Assembly (NCBI RefSeq): GCF_021601625.1
Contig: NZ_BQHR01000019.1
Location: 56,407 to 120,406 of the forward strand
Source: Pseudomonas paraglycinae
Lineage (GTDB): Bacteria; Pseudomonadota; Gammaproteobacteria; Pseudomonadales; Pseudomonadaceae
Length of the DNA stretch: 64,000 nucleotides
Direction of reading: 5' to 3'
Made by a program: the position numbers and the translations under genes. The notes beneath the pieces were generated by a model. That model saw only the letters and a program-made list of their open reading frames with translations. It ran no database searches and was not told the DNA's origin. Positions 18,929 to 28,553 of this stretch are shown here, piece by piece. Numbering within the stretch: the first letter of the stretch is position 1; each line of letters begins with the position of its first letter.

Positions 18929-18958
18929 GCGGACAGCCAAGGCTGTCCGCTTTTTTTT
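18929..18958 (+). terminator. Rho-independent terminator after oprB
   Basis: GCGGACAGCC-AA-GGCTGTCCGC is a ten-base perfect stem followed by eight T residues. Confidence 0.93.
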
Positions 18959-19006
18959 GGACAGGGGTGTCGCAGCCCATGAAAGTTGAATCTGGAACCG
19001 TGGCCC

Positions 19007-19861
19007 ATGCATGAGCATCCGCTGCAACGCTTCTTCAAATCCTTGCGCGAACGTCCGGTGTTCGCCTGGGAGCGCTATCAGATGCGCGATGTGCTGGTGA
19101 TCGATCATCCGCTGTGTCAGGCGGTGTTCAGTCGTCAGGGTGCGCAGTTGCTGCACTTTCAGCCGCGCGGGCAGAAACCGTGGCTGTGGTGCGCGGCGAA
19201 ATGGCCGCATGTCGGCGCGATTCGCGGCGGCGTGCCGGTATGCTGGCCGTGGTATGGCCGCCACCCGAGCGAAAACGCGTGGCCGTCCCATGGCTGGGCG
19301 CGACTGCTGGACTGGAAACTGCTCGACAGCAGCACCGGCGAGGACGGCGTGCGCCTGCATTGGCAATTGCAGTTGTGCGACTGGCAGGTGGACCTGCACG
19401 CGCACCTGGGCGAACGCATGGAATTGCGCCTGAGCACCGAGCATCAGGACGACATGCCGTGCCAGTTGAGCCAGGCTTTGCACGCTTACTGGCGTATTGG
19501 CGACGTGAGTGAGATAGCGCTGTCTGGGCTCGAAGGGGCGCAGGGTTATGACCAGTTGAACCGTGAAGTTTGCCAGCAGGAAGGCGAATTGCGGGTTGAT
19601 GGCGGCTGTCAGCGAGTGTTTCAGCACGACGGCGAATTGCAGCTCAAGGATCACGCCTGGCAGCGCGAATTGTGCATCGATACCGGTGACAGCGCGGACA
19701 CGGTGGTGTGGCATCCGGGTGCGCGGCCGTTGCTGGGCGTGAGCTGGGATGAGATCTCGGAATTTGTCTGTGTTGAAGCGGCGGCGGGCGGGACGGACAG
19801 CCTGCATCTGGCGCCGGGGGAGAAGGCGCATTTGAGTTTGCAGGCTTGGGCTGGGGCTTGA
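19007..19861 (+). CDS. D-hexose-6-phosphate mutarotase (YeaD family)
   Basis: Cytoplasmic aldose-1-epimerase-fold enzyme of 284 residues, expected to interconvert the alpha and beta forms of glucose-6-phosphate before Zwf acts. Family features are GGVPVCWPWYGRHP with the catalytic-region SHGWAR, the LSTEHQDDMPCQLSQALHAYWR region with its catalytic histidine, and VVWHPG. I chose the ATG at 19007, which begins MHEHPLQRFF; a TTG seven codons upstream is also in frame. It lies between oprB and hexR, as in other Pseudomonas glucose loci. Confidence 0.86.
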   Translation: MHEHPLQRFFKSLRERPVFAWERYQMRDVLVIDHPLCQAVFSRQGAQLLHFQPRGQKPWLWCAAKWPHVGAIRGGVPVCWPWYGRHPSENAWPSHGWARLLDWKLLDSSTGEDGVRLHWQLQLCDWQVDLHAHLGERMELRLSTEHQDDMPCQLSQALHAYWRIGDVSEIALSGLEGAQGYDQLNREVCQQEGELRVDGGCQRVFQHDGELQLKDHAWQRELCIDTGDSADTVVWHPGARPLLGVSWDEISEFVCVEAAAGGTDSLHLAPGEKAHLSLQAWAGA

Positions 19862-19881
19862 GTGTGTCAGTTCGACCGCTG

Positions 19882-20058
19882 CCCTCACCCTAACCCTCTC
19901 CCAGGGGGAGAGGGGACCGATTGGGGGATATTCAAGAGATTCACCGAATTGAACGAATGTCTTTGAATCCATAATCGACCCAATCTTTCAAGTCGATGTA
20001 TAGCGCAAGACACTTCGGTCAGTCCCCTCTCCCTCCGGGAGAGGGTTAGGGTGAGGGG
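19882..20058. repeat. About 176-bp inverted-repeat element, copy B
   Basis: The ends CCCTCACCCTAACCCTCTCC and GGAGAGGGTTAGGGTGAGGG flank a core containing TTGAATCCATAATCGA and TCAAGTCGATGTA. It separates the converging mutarotase and hexR genes. Confidence 0.9.
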
Positions 20059-20068
20059 CTTTTGATCT

Positions 20069-20938
20069 TCAGTTGAACTCGTCACCCACCGGATACCGGC
20101 TCGCATTCAAACTCTCTTTGATCTTGCGCAAATGCGGCTGGAAATCCACCCCGCGACGCAGCGTCATCCCCGTCGCCAGTACATCCAGCACGGTCAACTG
20201 AATGATCCGCGAGGTCATCGGCATGTAGATGTCGGTGTCTTCCGGCAGCGGAATATTCAGGCTCAGCGTACTGGCCTTCGCCAGTGGCGAATTCTCTGCC
20301 GTCAGGCCCAGTACCGAAGCGCCGTTCTCCCGGGCGATGCGCGCCACTTCCACCAGTTCGCGGGTGCGGCCGGTGTAGGAAATGATCACGAACAGCTCGC
20401 CGGTGTGCGCCACCGAAGCAATCATCCGTTGCATCAGCACGTCGGCGTGGGCGGTGACCGCCAGGTTGAAACGGAAGAATTTGTGCTGCGCATCCAAAGC
20501 TACCGGGGCGGATGCGCCGAGGCCGAAGAAGTGGATCTGCCGGGCCTGGATCAACAGGTCGACGGCGCGGCTGATCAGATTCGGGTCCAGCGCCTGGCAA
20601 GCGCTGTCCAAAGACGCGATCGCACTGCCGAAAATCTTCTGCGTGTAGGCCTCGGGGTTGTCGTCGGCTTCTACTGCGCGGCTGACATACGCCGCGCCGC
20701 TGGCCAGGCTCTGGGCCAGTTGCAGCTTGAGTTCGGGGTAGCCGCTGACGCCGAACGAACGGCAGAAACGGTTGACCGTCGGTTCACTGACCGACGCCGC
20801 CTGGGCGAGGGCGGCGATGCTGAAGCGGGTGGCCTGCTGTGGGTTGAGCAGGATCACTTCGGCGACTTTGCGTTCGGCCTTGTTCAGCTCTTCAAGGCGA
20901 CTCTGGATCTGTTCCAGTAAATTTCGCACGCGGTCCAT
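20069..20938 (-). CDS. hexR: Transcriptional repressor HexR (RpiR family)
   Basis: Regulator of 289 residues that represses zwf-pgl-eda, edd-glk and gap until KDPG binds. The N-terminal helix-turn-helix (about 1-77) includes [25 protein letters not shown]. The SIS sugar-phosphate domain (about 125-255) includes [19 protein letters not shown] and [19 protein letters not shown]. The start at 20938 has AGGA eight bases upstream. It is divergent from zwf, whose leader carries a HexR-like palindrome. Confidence 0.94.
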   Translation of the reverse strand: MDRVRNLLEQIQSRLEELNKAERKVAEVILLNPQQATRFSIAALAQAASVSEPTVNRFCRSFGVSGYPELKLQLAQSLASGAAYVSRAVEADDNPEAYTQKIFGSAIASLDSACQALDPNLISRAVDLLIQARQIHFFGLGASAPVALDAQHKFFRFNLAVTAHADVLMQRMIASVAHTGELFVIISYTGRTRELVEVARIARENGASVLGLTAENSPLAKASTLSLNIPLPEDTDIYMPMTSRIIQLTVLDVLATGMTLRRGVDFQPHLRKIKESLNASRYPVGDEFN

Positions 20939-21073
20939 AAGAATTCCTAGATTCACCGACGCCGATAAGCGCGCGGCTATGCAAATTGGGCCTTTGATGT
21001 GGCCCGTGACGGTGGCCTATCCTACTGATGGCTCCGACCGACCACCACTCGGAATCTGTATTTTGCGAAAATG

Positions 21074-21090
21074 TTGTGGTTATTACTACA
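21074..21090. promoter_or_regulatory. HexR-like operator before zwf
   Basis: TTGTGGTTATTACTACA is an imperfect palindrome with TTGT at the left and TACA at the right. It is a looser match to TTGT-N7/8-ACAA than the gap and edd sites, but it lies in the hexR-zwf divergent region, 66 bases before zwf. Confidence 0.6.
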
Positions 21091-21155
21091 TTTTCCCTTG
21101 AGTGATGCCTTGAAAAAAGGTATTTGTAGCTTAACTTGATAAAAGAACAAACATC

Positions 21156-22622
21156 ATGCCTTCGATTACGGTTGAACCGTGCACCTTCGCCTTGTTCGGC
21201 GCCTTGGGCGATCTGGCCCTGCGCAAGCTGTTTCCTGCCCTTTATCACCTTGATGGCGCCGGCCTGCTGCACGAGGACACGCGCATTATCGCACTGGCCC
21301 GTGAGGCGGGCACCGAGCAGCAGCACCTGGCGTTCATCGCCGCGGAGTTGCGCCGTTACGTGGGCAAGGAACTGGACGAGGCCGTGGCCGAGCGCTTTCT
21401 GGCGCGTCTGACCTACCTGCACGTCGACTTCCTCAAGGCTGAAGATTATGTGGCGCTGGCCGAACTGGCCGGCAGCACGCAACGCATGATTGCCTACTTC
21501 GCCACCCCGGCGGCGGTGTACGGCGCGATCTGCGAGAACCTGGCGAACGTCGGTCTGGCGGAAAACACCCGCGTGGTGCTGGAAAAGCCGATCGGTTCCG
21601 ACCTGGAATCCTCGCGCAAGGTCAACGACGCCGTGGCGCAGTTCTTCCCGGAGAACCGCACCTACCGCATCGACCACTACCTGGGCAAAGAGACCGTTCA
21701 GAACCTGATCGCCCTGCGTTTCGCCAACAGCCTGTTCGAAACCCAGTGGAACCAGAACTACATCTCCCACGTGGAAATCACCGTGGCCGAGAAGGTCGGC
21801 ATCGAAGGCCGCTGGGGTTACTTCGACAAGGCCGGTCAGCTGCGGGACATGATCCAGAACCACCTGCTGCAACTGCTCTGCCTGATCGCCATGGATCCGC
21901 CGGCCGATCTGTCCGCCGACAGCATCCGTGATGAAAAAGTGAAAGTGCTCAAAGCCCTGGCGCCGATCAGTCCGGAAGGCCTGACCACGCAAGTGGTGCG
22001 CGGCCAGTACATCGCCGGGCACAGCGAAGGCAAGTCCGTGCCGGGCTACCTTGAAGAGCCGAATTCCAACGCCCAGAGCGACACCGAAACCTTCGTTGCC
22101 CTGCGTGCCGACATCCGCAACTGGCGCTGGGCCGGCGTGCCGTTCTACCTGCGTACCGGCAAGCGCATGCCGCAAAAACTGTCGCAGATCGTCATCCACT
22201 TCAAGGAACCGTCGCACTACATCTTCGCCCCCGAGCAGCGCCTGCAGATCAGCAATAAACTGATCATCCGCCTGCAACCGGACGAAGGTATTTCCTTGCG
22301 CGTGATGACCAAAGAGCAAGGCCTGGACAAGGGCATGCAACTGCGCAGCGGCCCGCTGCAACTGAATTTTTCCGACACCTGGCGCAGCGCTCGGATCCCC
22401 GATGCCTACGAGCGGTTGTTGCTGGAAGTGATGAACGGCAATCAGAACCTGTTTGTCCGTAAAGATGAAATCGAAGCCGCGTGGAAATGGTGTGACCAGC
22501 TGATCGCCGGGTGGAAAAAATCCGGTGACGCGCCCAAGCCGTATGCGGCCGGGTCGTGGGGGCCGATGAGCTCCATTGCCTTGATCACGCGGGACGGGAG
22601 GTCGTGGTATGGCGATATCTGA
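21156..22622 (+). CDS. zwf: Glucose-6-phosphate 1-dehydrogenase
   Basis: Oxidises glucose-6-phosphate to 6-phosphogluconolactone with NAD(P). The 488-residue protein has the dinucleotide-binding start [17 protein letters not shown], the active-site sequence [14 protein letters not shown], and the substrate region [20 protein letters not shown]. It overlaps pgl by 14 bases, and the three genes zwf-pgl-eda form an operon controlled by HexR. Confidence 0.96.
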   Translation: MPSITVEPCTFALFGALGDLALRKLFPALYHLDGAGLLHEDTRIIALAREAGTEQQHLAFIAAELRRYVGKELDEAVAERFLARLTYLHVDFLKAEDYVALAELAGSTQRMIAYFATPAAVYGAICENLANVGLAENTRVVLEKPIGSDLESSRKVNDAVAQFFPENRTYRIDHYLGKETVQNLIALRFANSLFETQWNQNYISHVEITVAEKVGIEGRWGYFDKAGQLRDMIQNHLLQLLCLIAMDPPADLSADSIRDEKVKVLKALAPISPEGLTTQVVRGQYIAGHSEGKSVPGYLEEPNSNAQSDTETFVALRADIRNWRWAGVPFYLRTGKRMPQKLSQIVIHFKEPSHYIFAPEQRLQISNKLIIRLQPDEGISLRVMTKEQGLDKGMQLRSGPLQLNFSDTWRSARIPDAYERLLLEVMNGNQNLFVRKDEIEAAWKWCDQLIAGWKKSGDAPKPYAAGSWGPMSSIALITRDGRSWYGDI

Positions 22623-23322
22623 TGTGAAATTGCCCGAGGGCGTGAATGCCCGCGAATTCAAGAGCCCGGTGCTGCTCGCCGAAGGCCTGGCGCTGAATGT
22701 CGCCAAGCAATTGAGCGAAGCGCTGGCGGCACGTGGCAACGCCGTGTTGGTGGTGTCCGGCGGTCGTAGCCCGGTGGCGTTTTTCCAGCACCTGGCCAAG
22801 CAGGAACTGGACTGGTCGAAGGTCGTCGTGACTCTGGCTGACGAGCGCTGGGTACCGGTCGAACATGCCGACAGCAATGCCGGTCTGCTCAAGCAGTATC
22901 TGCTCAAGGGCCCGGCGGCCAAGGCGCAGTTCCTCAGCCTCTACAGCGCGGCGGCCAACGTCGAGCAGGCTGCGGAGCAGGCCGATCGTTTGCTCGCCGA
23001 GTTGCCGCCGATCGACGTGCTGGTGTTGGGCATGGGCGATGACGGTCACACCGCGTCGCTGTTCCCGGACAGCCCGAACCTGGCCAAAGCCCTGCAAGCC
23101 GACGGCACCCGTCGCTGCTGGCCGATGCTCGCGCCAAGCGTGCCGCGTCAGCGCCTGACCATGAGCCGCGCACTGCTGGCCTCGGCCCGGCACAAGATTC
23201 TGTCGATTTCCGGTCAGTCGAAACTGACCACCCTGAATGCCGCACTGGCATCCAACGACGTCGCCGCCATGCCGGTTCGCGCGTTTCTGCAACCTACGTT
23301 AGAGATTTACTGGTGCCCATGA
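22609..23322 (+). CDS. pgl: 6-phosphogluconolactonase
   Basis: Hydrolyses 6-phosphogluconolactone to 6-phosphogluconate. The 237-residue protein has the glucosamine-isomerase-like fold with [19 protein letters not shown] and [16 protein letters not shown], all conserved in bacterial Pgl. GGGAGG lies eight bases before the ATG, inside the end of zwf. The stop region lies just before eda. Confidence 0.95.
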   Translation: MAISDVKLPEGVNAREFKSPVLLAEGLALNVAKQLSEALAARGNAVLVVSGGRSPVAFFQHLAKQELDWSKVVVTLADERWVPVEHADSNAGLLKQYLLKGPAAKAQFLSLYSAAANVEQAAEQADRLLAELPPIDVLVLGMGDDGHTASLFPDSPNLAKALQADGTRRCWPMLAPSVPRQRLTMSRALLASARHKILSISGQSKLTTLNAALASNDVAAMPVRAFLQPTLEIYWCP

Positions 23323-23339
23323 GCCAAGGAACAGCCGCT

Positions 23340-24005
23340 ATGAAAACCCCATCCCCGACCGTTTCCATGGCGGACAAAGTTGCCCTGATCGACAGCCTCT
23401 GCGCCAAGGCGCGGATCCTGCCGGTGATTACCATCGCCCGTGAACAGGACGTGCTGCCGCTGGCCGACGCCCTGGCCGCCGGTGGTCTGACCGCGCTGGA
23501 AGTGACCCTGCGTTCGCAGTTCGGCCTCAAGGCGATCCAGATCCTTCGCGAACAGCGCCCGGAACTGGTGACCGGTGCCGGCACCGTGCTCGACCGCAAC
23601 ATGCTGGCTGCGGCCGAAGCCGCCGGTTCGCAATTCATCGTCACTCCGGGCATCACCCGTGACCTGCTGGAAGCCAGCGTCGAAAGCCCGATCCCGCTGC
23701 TGCCGGGCATCAGCAATGCCTCCGGCATCATGGAAGGTTATGGCCTGGGTTATCGCCGCTTCAAGCTGTTCCCGGCGGAAGTCAGCGGCGGCGTGGCTGC
23801 AATCAAGGCACTCGGCGGCCCGTTCGGCGAAGTGAAATTCTGCCCGACCGGCGGCGTCGGCCCTGCCAACATCAAGAGCTACATGGCGCTGAAAAACGTC
23901 ATGTGCGTGGGCGGTAGCTGGATGCTCGATCCTGAGTGGATCAAGAACGGCGACTGGGCCCGTATTCAGGAATGCACCGCCGAGGCGTTGGCGCTGCTGG
24001 ACTGA
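23340..24005 (+). CDS. eda: KDPG aldolase (2-dehydro-3-deoxy-phosphogluconate aldolase)
   Basis: Class I aldolase that splits KDPG into pyruvate and glyceraldehyde-3-phosphate, the final Entner-Doudoroff step. The 221-residue protein has ALEVTLRSQ with the catalytic glutamate, and YRRFKLFPAE with the Schiff-base lysine. AAGGA sits about nine bases before the ATG at 23340; an earlier ATG at 23319 overlapping pgl is possible. A terminator follows at 24045-24077. Confidence 0.95.
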   Translation: MKTPSPTVSMADKVALIDSLCAKARILPVITIAREQDVLPLADALAAGGLTALEVTLRSQFGLKAIQILREQRPELVTGAGTVLDRNMLAAAEAAGSQFIVTPGITRDLLEASVESPIPLLPGISNASGIMEGYGLGYRRFKLFPAEVSGGVAAIKALGGPFGEVKFCPTGGVGPANIKSYMALKNVMCVGGSWMLDPEWIKNGDWARIQECTAEALALLD

Positions 24006-24044
24006 TCGCTTCACCCGACACTTCGTTGTGTGTTCTACGGCTTT

Positions 24045-24077
24045 ACGGTGCGCTTGGTCGGTGCACCGTTTTTTTTT
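24045..24077 (+). terminator. Rho-independent terminator after eda
   Basis: ACGGTGC and GCACCGT pair across an 11-base loop and run into nine T residues. Confidence 0.88.
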
Positions 24078-24092
24078 GCCCGTAAAAAACTT

Positions 24093-24122
24093 CGTTATCT
24101 GGAGATACGTTATTTGGAGATA
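24093..24122. repeat. 15-bp tandem repeat before the dioxygenase gene
   Basis: CGTTATCTGGAGATA is followed directly by CGTTATTTGGAGATA (one mismatch). It lies 70-100 bases before the dioxygenase start and could be a regulator site. Confidence 0.6.
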
Positions 24123-24191
24123 CATAGTTACCGCACCTGGCTGCGCGCGTGGCGTTAACCTGCGTTCATCTTAAGGAAGAGAGAACGCGTC

Positions 24192-24908
24192 ATGGATAAC
24201 CAGCCTTCAGCTCCATCGGTTTATCAACTGGCCCCCGAGCAAGTCGCCGGGCCGTATTTCCGCAATCCCAAACTGCTGCGCCGCAACATCAGTGAAGGCG
24301 CCGAAGGCCTGCCGCTGTTGCTGCGCCTGACCATCGTCGATGCCATGACCGCCGAGCCGGTCAGCGGTGCGCTGGTGGATATCTGGCACTGCAACGCACG
24401 CGGCGCGTATTCCGGCTGGAGTCGGGTGAACCCGGATCTGGAAGTCGACGTCGAGGACATTGGCGCGATCCCGCGAACCGACGACGACACCTATCTGCGC
24501 GGCGGCCAGTTCAGCGACCACAAGGGCAGGGTGCGCTTCACCACGATCTATCCGGGTTTCTATGCCGGGCGAGCGCTGCACATTCACGTGGCGGTACGCA
24601 TCGTTGCCGGCAATGAGTACCTCGAGGAGCGCAACGTGGCCTGGGTCGGGCAGCTTTATTTTCCGGAGATGGTGTCCCGTGGCGTGCTCAATGCCAAGGC
24701 CTATCGCGGGCGCAGCTCGCTGCCGGTGTGCAACACCGACGATGCCTATTACGCCAACATGGGCGGTGAAGAGTCGACCCTGACGGTGTGGCCGATCAGC
24801 CGCGATTCGCACGAGGACGGTTACTTCGGCCACCTCACGATCGGCATCGACACCTTTGCTGTGTCGTCGCAGATCAAGCCCGAGGACTTCGACAAGTACA
24901 CGGTTTAA
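24192..24908 (+). CDS. Intradiol ring-cleavage dioxygenase-like protein
   Basis: Predicted non-haem iron(III) protein of 238 residues with the protocatechuate 3,4-dioxygenase beta-sandwich fold. DIWHCNARGAYSG supplies the first tyrosine region, and TIYPGFYAGRALHIHV holds the second tyrosine and the paired histidines HIH expected to bind iron. No export signal is seen. There are no neighbouring beta-ketoadipate genes, so a role in protocatechuate or catechol breakdown is not supported by context. It converges with the aminotransferase gene, overlapping it by four bases at the stop codons. Confidence 0.83.
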   Translation: MDNQPSAPSVYQLAPEQVAGPYFRNPKLLRRNISEGAEGLPLLLRLTIVDAMTAEPVSGALVDIWHCNARGAYSGWSRVNPDLEVDVEDIGAIPRTDDDTYLRGGQFSDHKGRVRFTTIYPGFYAGRALHIHVAVRIVAGNEYLEERNVAWVGQLYFPEMVSRGVLNAKAYRGRSSLPVCNTDDAYYANMGGEESTLTVWPISRDSHEDGYFGHLTIGIDTFAVSSQIKPEDFDKYTV

Positions 24909-26086
24909 CGCAGTTCGTTCAGCGCCTGAATCAGCGACTGAATCTCCGCCGCCGTGGTGGTCAGCGACGGCGTGACACGGATGCACGGCCCGCAGGCTGC
25001 GCCGTTGCGCACGACAGTGAACAGGTCGTAGTCGTTGAGCAGGCGTTCGACCATCGCCTGCTGGTCGGCATGACGGGTAAAGCGCAGAGAGGTGATGCCG
25101 CAGTACAGGCGCGGATCGTCCGGGGTCGTGACTTCGATGCCCGGCAGATTGCGCACGGCGCTGACCCACAGGTTGCGCAGGTAATTCACCCGCGCGCCTT
25201 TGGCGGCCGCGCCACCCAGTGCGCGGTGTTCCTCGAACACCAGTGGCAAGGTCATCAGCGCCGGAATGTTCGGCGTGCTGTAAGGCGTGCGCGAACGGAT
25301 GTCGCCAGCCGAAAAATGCATCTCGCCCATGTCCGGATCGATGTCGGCCAGGCGCTGTGGAGCGATGTAGATAAAGCCGAGGGTCAGCGGCGAGCCGATC
25401 CACTTGTGCAGGTTGTACCCGGCGAAGGCGATGCCGAGCGCTTCCAGGTCGAACTCGATCTGACCAAGGGCATGGGCGCCATCGAGGATGATATCGACGC
25501 CGTGCTCCTTGGCCAGCGACGCAATGGCCTGCACCGGCATCACCAGCCCGGTGCGGTGGGTGACGTGGGTCAGCGCCATCAGCTTGAGCTTCGGATAGCG
25601 GATGAAGGCTTCGCGGTAAGTCGCCAGCAGGCTGTCGAAGGTGGCGGGGTGGGCGTGCTCGATCTCGATCACCTCGACCCCGCGATGCTTTGCCAGCCAG
25701 CGCATGGCGCCCTTGACCGTGTCGTACTCCAGATCGCAGATCAGCACCTGGTCGCCAAACTGCAGACGGTTGTAGTTGCGGATCAGCGATTGCAGGCCGG
25801 CAGTGGCGTTGTGGGTGAACGCCACGCTTTGCGCGCGGACGCCGATCAGCTCGGCCAGTTGCGCGCGGATGTCGAGGCTGTCGTGCTGCTCGAAACGCTG
25901 TCGCACGTAGATCGAGTTGCTGTTGTTGATCAGCTCGATGTTGCGCTGGTACTCCTCGACCACCGTGCGCGACATGCGCCCGAAGTAGCCATTCTCCAGA
26001 TTCACGGGGCCGGGGTGGCGGTCGTAACGGTCGGCGAAGGTTTGCCAGAAGGCTTCGTCTCGGGCACGGCGGGTGTTATCGGGCAT
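24905..26086 (-). CDS. Class V aminotransferase (isopenicillin N epimerase-like)
   Basis: Pyridoxal-phosphate enzyme of 393 residues. The cofactor lysine is in NLHKWIGSP, preceded by the phosphate-stacking region LDGAHALGQI; THNATAGLQSLI binds the cofactor phosphate. The family includes cysteine desulphurases, kynureninases and isopenicillin N epimerases, and the overall layout fits the last group. No sulphur-transfer cysteine loop is obvious. The substrate is unknown, and the only close gene is the converging dioxygenase. Confidence 0.83.
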   Translation of the reverse strand: MPDNTRRARDEAFWQTFADRYDRHPGPVNLENGYFGRMSRTVVEEYQRNIELINNSNSIYVRQRFEQHDSLDIRAQLAELIGVRAQSVAFTHNATAGLQSLIRNYNRLQFGDQVLICDLEYDTVKGAMRWLAKHRGVEVIEIEHAHPATFDSLLATYREAFIRYPKLKLMALTHVTHRTGLVMPVQAIASLAKEHGVDIILDGAHALGQIEFDLEALGIAFAGYNLHKWIGSPLTLGFIYIAPQRLADIDPDMGEMHFSAGDIRSRTPYSTPNIPALMTLPLVFEEHRALGGAAAKGARVNYLRNLWVSAVRNLPGIEVTTPDDPRLYCGITSLRFTRHADQQAMVERLLNDYDLFTVVRNGAACGPCIRVTPSLTTTAAEIQSLIQALNELR

Positions 26087-26116
26087 GGTCGACTCGACTC
26101 GGATCAGGGTGACGCC

Positions 26117-26353
26117 TTAGTGGCGTGGGGCAGGTTTGCCGTGTTTGGCGCGCAGCGGTTCGAGCAGTTCCGACAGGCCGTTGTGATCGATTTCCTGCAT
26201 CAATGCCAACAGCCCGCCCAGTTCGCCATGGGGAAATCCTTCCCGGGCAAACCAGTTCAGGTAGGGGCCCGGCAGGTCGGCAATGATCCGGCCCTTGTAT
26301 TTGCCGAAGGGCATTTCGCGGGTGATCAGCAGTTCGAGCTTTTCAGGGTTCAT
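26117..26353 (-). CDS. DUF3820 family small protein
   Basis: Small protein of 78 residues. The segment MPFGKYKGRIIADLPGPYL followed by NWFAREGFP is the DUF3820 signature. The start at 26353 gives MNPEKLELLI; 26 upstream codons in the open frame look non-coding. It lies 30 bases downstream of the aminotransferase start and could share a transcript with it. Function unknown. Confidence 0.8.
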   Translation of the reverse strand: MNPEKLELLITREMPFGKYKGRIIADLPGPYLNWFAREGFPHGELGGLLALMQEIDHNGLSELLEPLRAKHGKPAPRH

Positions 26354-26558
26354 CGTTGGAATCGTCTGGCTTTGAAAACACTTCGGAAAATACAGGCATT
26401 CTGCATGCAGGCCAAATGACAGATCATGCAAATAACAGGCATACAGATTTTCGTTTTATTTATAAGTTATTGAAAATTAACGATTAATTTCTTTTCGAAA
26501 AGCTGGCATGACCACTGCAATACTCCTTGCATCTTTCACCCACGCAAGGAATTGAAAA

Positions 26559-27026
26559 ATGACTGACATGAATAAAGAAGCCATCTCCGTCCTCAACGAC
26601 CTGATCGAAACCAGCAAGGACGGTCAGGAAGGCTTCAAGACCTGCGCTGAAGACATCAAGCACCCAGAGCTGAAAACCCTGTTCGTGAAACGCTCCGCCG
26701 ATTGCGCAACGGCTGCGGCCGAGCTGCAAGCCGCGGTGCGTTCGATGGGTGGCGATCCGGAAACCTCGACCAGTGTCAGCGGTGATTTGCACCGTCGCTG
26801 GGTCGACGTCAAAGCGATGTTCACCGGCAAAGATGAAGAAGCGGTGCTCAACGAAGCCGAGCGCGGTGAAGACCACGCCCTGAAGGCTTATCGTGAAGCG
26901 ATCGAGAAGATCAACAAGCACAACCTGGTCGGCATTCGTGATCTGGTCGAACGCCAGTACCACGGCGTACAACGCAATCACGATCAGGTGAAGGCGCTGC
27001 GTAACCAGGCTCGCGCACGCTCGTAA
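26559..27026 (+). CDS. DUF2383 / PA2169-type four-helix-bundle protein
   Basis: Predicted soluble helical-bundle protein of 155 residues. The pattern LNDLIETSKDGQEGFKTCAEDI, the ferritin-like charged helices and the late HDQVKALRNQAR match the DUF2383 family, related in fold to ferritin-like bundles. These proteins are often linked with stress or anaerobic growth in Pseudomonas, but the function is unknown. It has an AT-rich leader with AAGGAA before the ATG, and a shared terminator at its end. Confidence 0.85.
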   Translation: MTDMNKEAISVLNDLIETSKDGQEGFKTCAEDIKHPELKTLFVKRSADCATAAAELQAAVRSMGGDPETSTSVSGDLHRRWVDVKAMFTGKDEEAVLNEAERGEDHALKAYREAIEKINKHNLVGIRDLVERQYHGVQRNHDQVKALRNQARARS

Positions 27027-27041
27027 GCGTTCGAAGCCCAC

Positions 27042-27070
27042 AAAAAACGCCAGCTGGTCTGGCGTTTTTT
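27042..27070. terminator. Bidirectional terminator between DUF2383 gene and phaJ
   Basis: AAAAAACGCCAG-CTGGT-CTGGCGTTTTTT is a 12-base perfect stem with A and T tails on both sides, placed between converging genes. Confidence 0.92.
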
Positions 27071-27095
27071 TGTGTCCGGATTTAACCGAGGACGA

Positions 27096-27566
27096 TCAGC
27101 CGATGCTGATGGCCGGCAACGTCGGCAGGGTAACAGTCTGCTGCTTGCGCGGCGCCAGAATTTCGGCCTCGCCATCTACTACCAGCTCATCGCGCTGGTT
27201 GAATACGCGAGTGGCGATGCGCACGCGGAACTTCGGCAGTTTCTCGAGGATTTCCAGGCGCACGGTCAGGGTGTCGCCGATCTTCACCGGCTTCTGGAAG
27301 CTCATCTGCTGGCCGATATAAATGGTGCCCGGTCCTGGCAGCTCGCAAGCCACTGCCGCACTGATCAGCGCGCCGCTGAACATGCCGTGGGCGATGCGTT
27401 CCTTGAACATGCTGGCGGCGGCGAACTCGGCGTCCAGGTGCACCGGGTTATGGTCGCCGGACATCGCGGCGAACAGCTGAATGTCGCGTTCCTCGACAGT
27501 CTTGCTGTAGCTCGCGGTCTGGCCCACTTCGAGGGCTTCGTAAGGGATATTGGTAACCTGGGTCAT
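27096..27566 (-). CDS. phaJ: MaoC-type (R)-specific enoyl-CoA hydratase, PhaJ-like
   Basis: Hot-dog-fold hydratase of 156 residues that makes (R)-3-hydroxyacyl-CoA from enoyl-CoA, linking beta-oxidation to polyhydroxyalkanoate synthesis. The catalytic Asp and His are in FAAMSGDHNPVHLD, followed by RIAHGMFSGALIS. The start at 27566 (MTQVTNIPY) matches the family length. Its place next to a lipase and fadD2-fadD1 is the order I recall for phaJ1 in P. aeruginosa and P. putida, so PhaJ1 is likely. Confidence 0.88.
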   Translation of the reverse strand: MTQVTNIPYEALEVGQTASYSKTVEERDIQLFAAMSGDHNPVHLDAEFAAASMFKERIAHGMFSGALISAAVACELPGPGTIYIGQQMSFQKPVKIGDTLTVRLEILEKLPKFRVRIATRVFNQRDELVVDGEAEILAPRKQQTVTLPTLPAISIG

Positions 27567-27608
27567 GGGTCTGAATTCCTGTGACGGATGAAATGAATCC
27601 ACAAAAAA

Positions 27609-28553
27609 TTATTCGCTGCGGTGCGGCCGGCGATGGCTCAGGGCCTGGTCGATCCAGACCAGCACATCGGCGGTCACTTCGTCGCGGTTGCTCTCGTTGA
27701 ACAATTCGTGCCGCGCCTGCGGGTAGATCTTGAGTTGCAGGTTCTGGCTGCCGGCCGCGCGCAAGGCGTTGGCCAGATCAGTCAGACGCTTGCCTTCGCT
27801 CACCGGATCACATTCGCCGCCGATCACCAGCAGCGGCAGGCCCGGATCGATCTGGGCGAGATTGGACGCTTTGCTGATTTGCTGCAACCCGCCGAGCAAG
27901 TCGATCCATAGTTGATTTGTGCAGCGAAAGCCACACAGCGGGTCGGTGGCGTACTTGTCGACCTCGGCCGGGTCGCGACTCAGCCAGTCAAACGCGGTGC
28001 GCGCCGGTTTGAATTTATTGTTGAACGAGCCGAACGACAGCCATTCGATCAGCGCGCTGCGACCCTTGGCGCCCTGGCGCAGCTTTTCGAACCGGGCGAT
28101 CTGCCGGGCCGCGCGATACAGCGCAACCGGCTGGAAATTCGAGCCACTGAGAATCGCGCCATGCAGGCTGGCGCTGTGATGCAGCAGATAAGCCTGGGCG
28201 ATGTAGCTGCCCATGCTGTGCCCGAGCAGCACGATCGGCACCCCCGGATGGCGCTGGCCGATGTGCTGGTTGAGGCTGGCCAGATCACCGACCACCTTGC
28301 ACCAGCCATCGTCATCGGCGAAATGCCCCAGCGTCCCATGATCGGCGGTTTTGCCATGGCCGCGCTGGTCGGGCGCGTACACGCCGTAGCCTTCAGCACA
28401 GAATGCTTCTGCCAGCCTTGCATAGCGGGCACTGTGTTCTGCCATGCCGTGGGCCAGCAGAATCACCGCCTTCAGCGGCGCGTTCGGCAGCCACAGGTTG
28501 ACGTAGAGGCGGCTGCGGTCACTCGCGTCCAGCCAGAAGGTGTCGTGGATCAT
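27609..28553 (-). CDS. Alpha/beta hydrolase, monoacylglycerol-lipase-like
   Basis: Serine hydrolase of 314 residues. The nucleophile elbow is GHSMGS, the acid is in GGECDPVSEG, and the histidine is in ARHELFNE; LAHGMAEHSARY is the oxyanion region of the monoacylglycerol-lipase group. No signal peptide is seen. It starts the hydrolase-phaJ pair, 42 bases apart, and faces away from fadD2. It probably frees fatty acids from monoglycerides or lysolipids for the neighbouring acyl-CoA synthetases. Confidence 0.86.
   Translation of the reverse strand: MIHDTFWLDASDRSRLYVNLWLPNAPLKAVILLAHGMAEHSARYARLAEAFCAEGYGVYAPDQRGHGKTADHGTLGHFADDDGWCKVVGDLASLNQHIGQRHPGVPIVLLGHSMGSYIAQAYLLHHSASLHGAILSGSNFQPVALYRAARQIARFEKLRQGAKGRSALIEWLSFGSFNNKFKPARTAFDWLSRDPAEVDKYATDPLCGFRCTNQLWIDLLGGLQQISKASNLAQIDPGLPLLVIGGECDPVSEGKRLTDLANALRAAGSQNLQLKIYPQARHELFNESNRDEVTADVLVWIDQALSHRRPHRSE

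Noticed and set aside
24788-26419. 543-codon frame opposite the aminotransferase gene
   Set aside because: Antisense shadow of a well-supported class V aminotransferase gene, without a credible ribosome site or domain.
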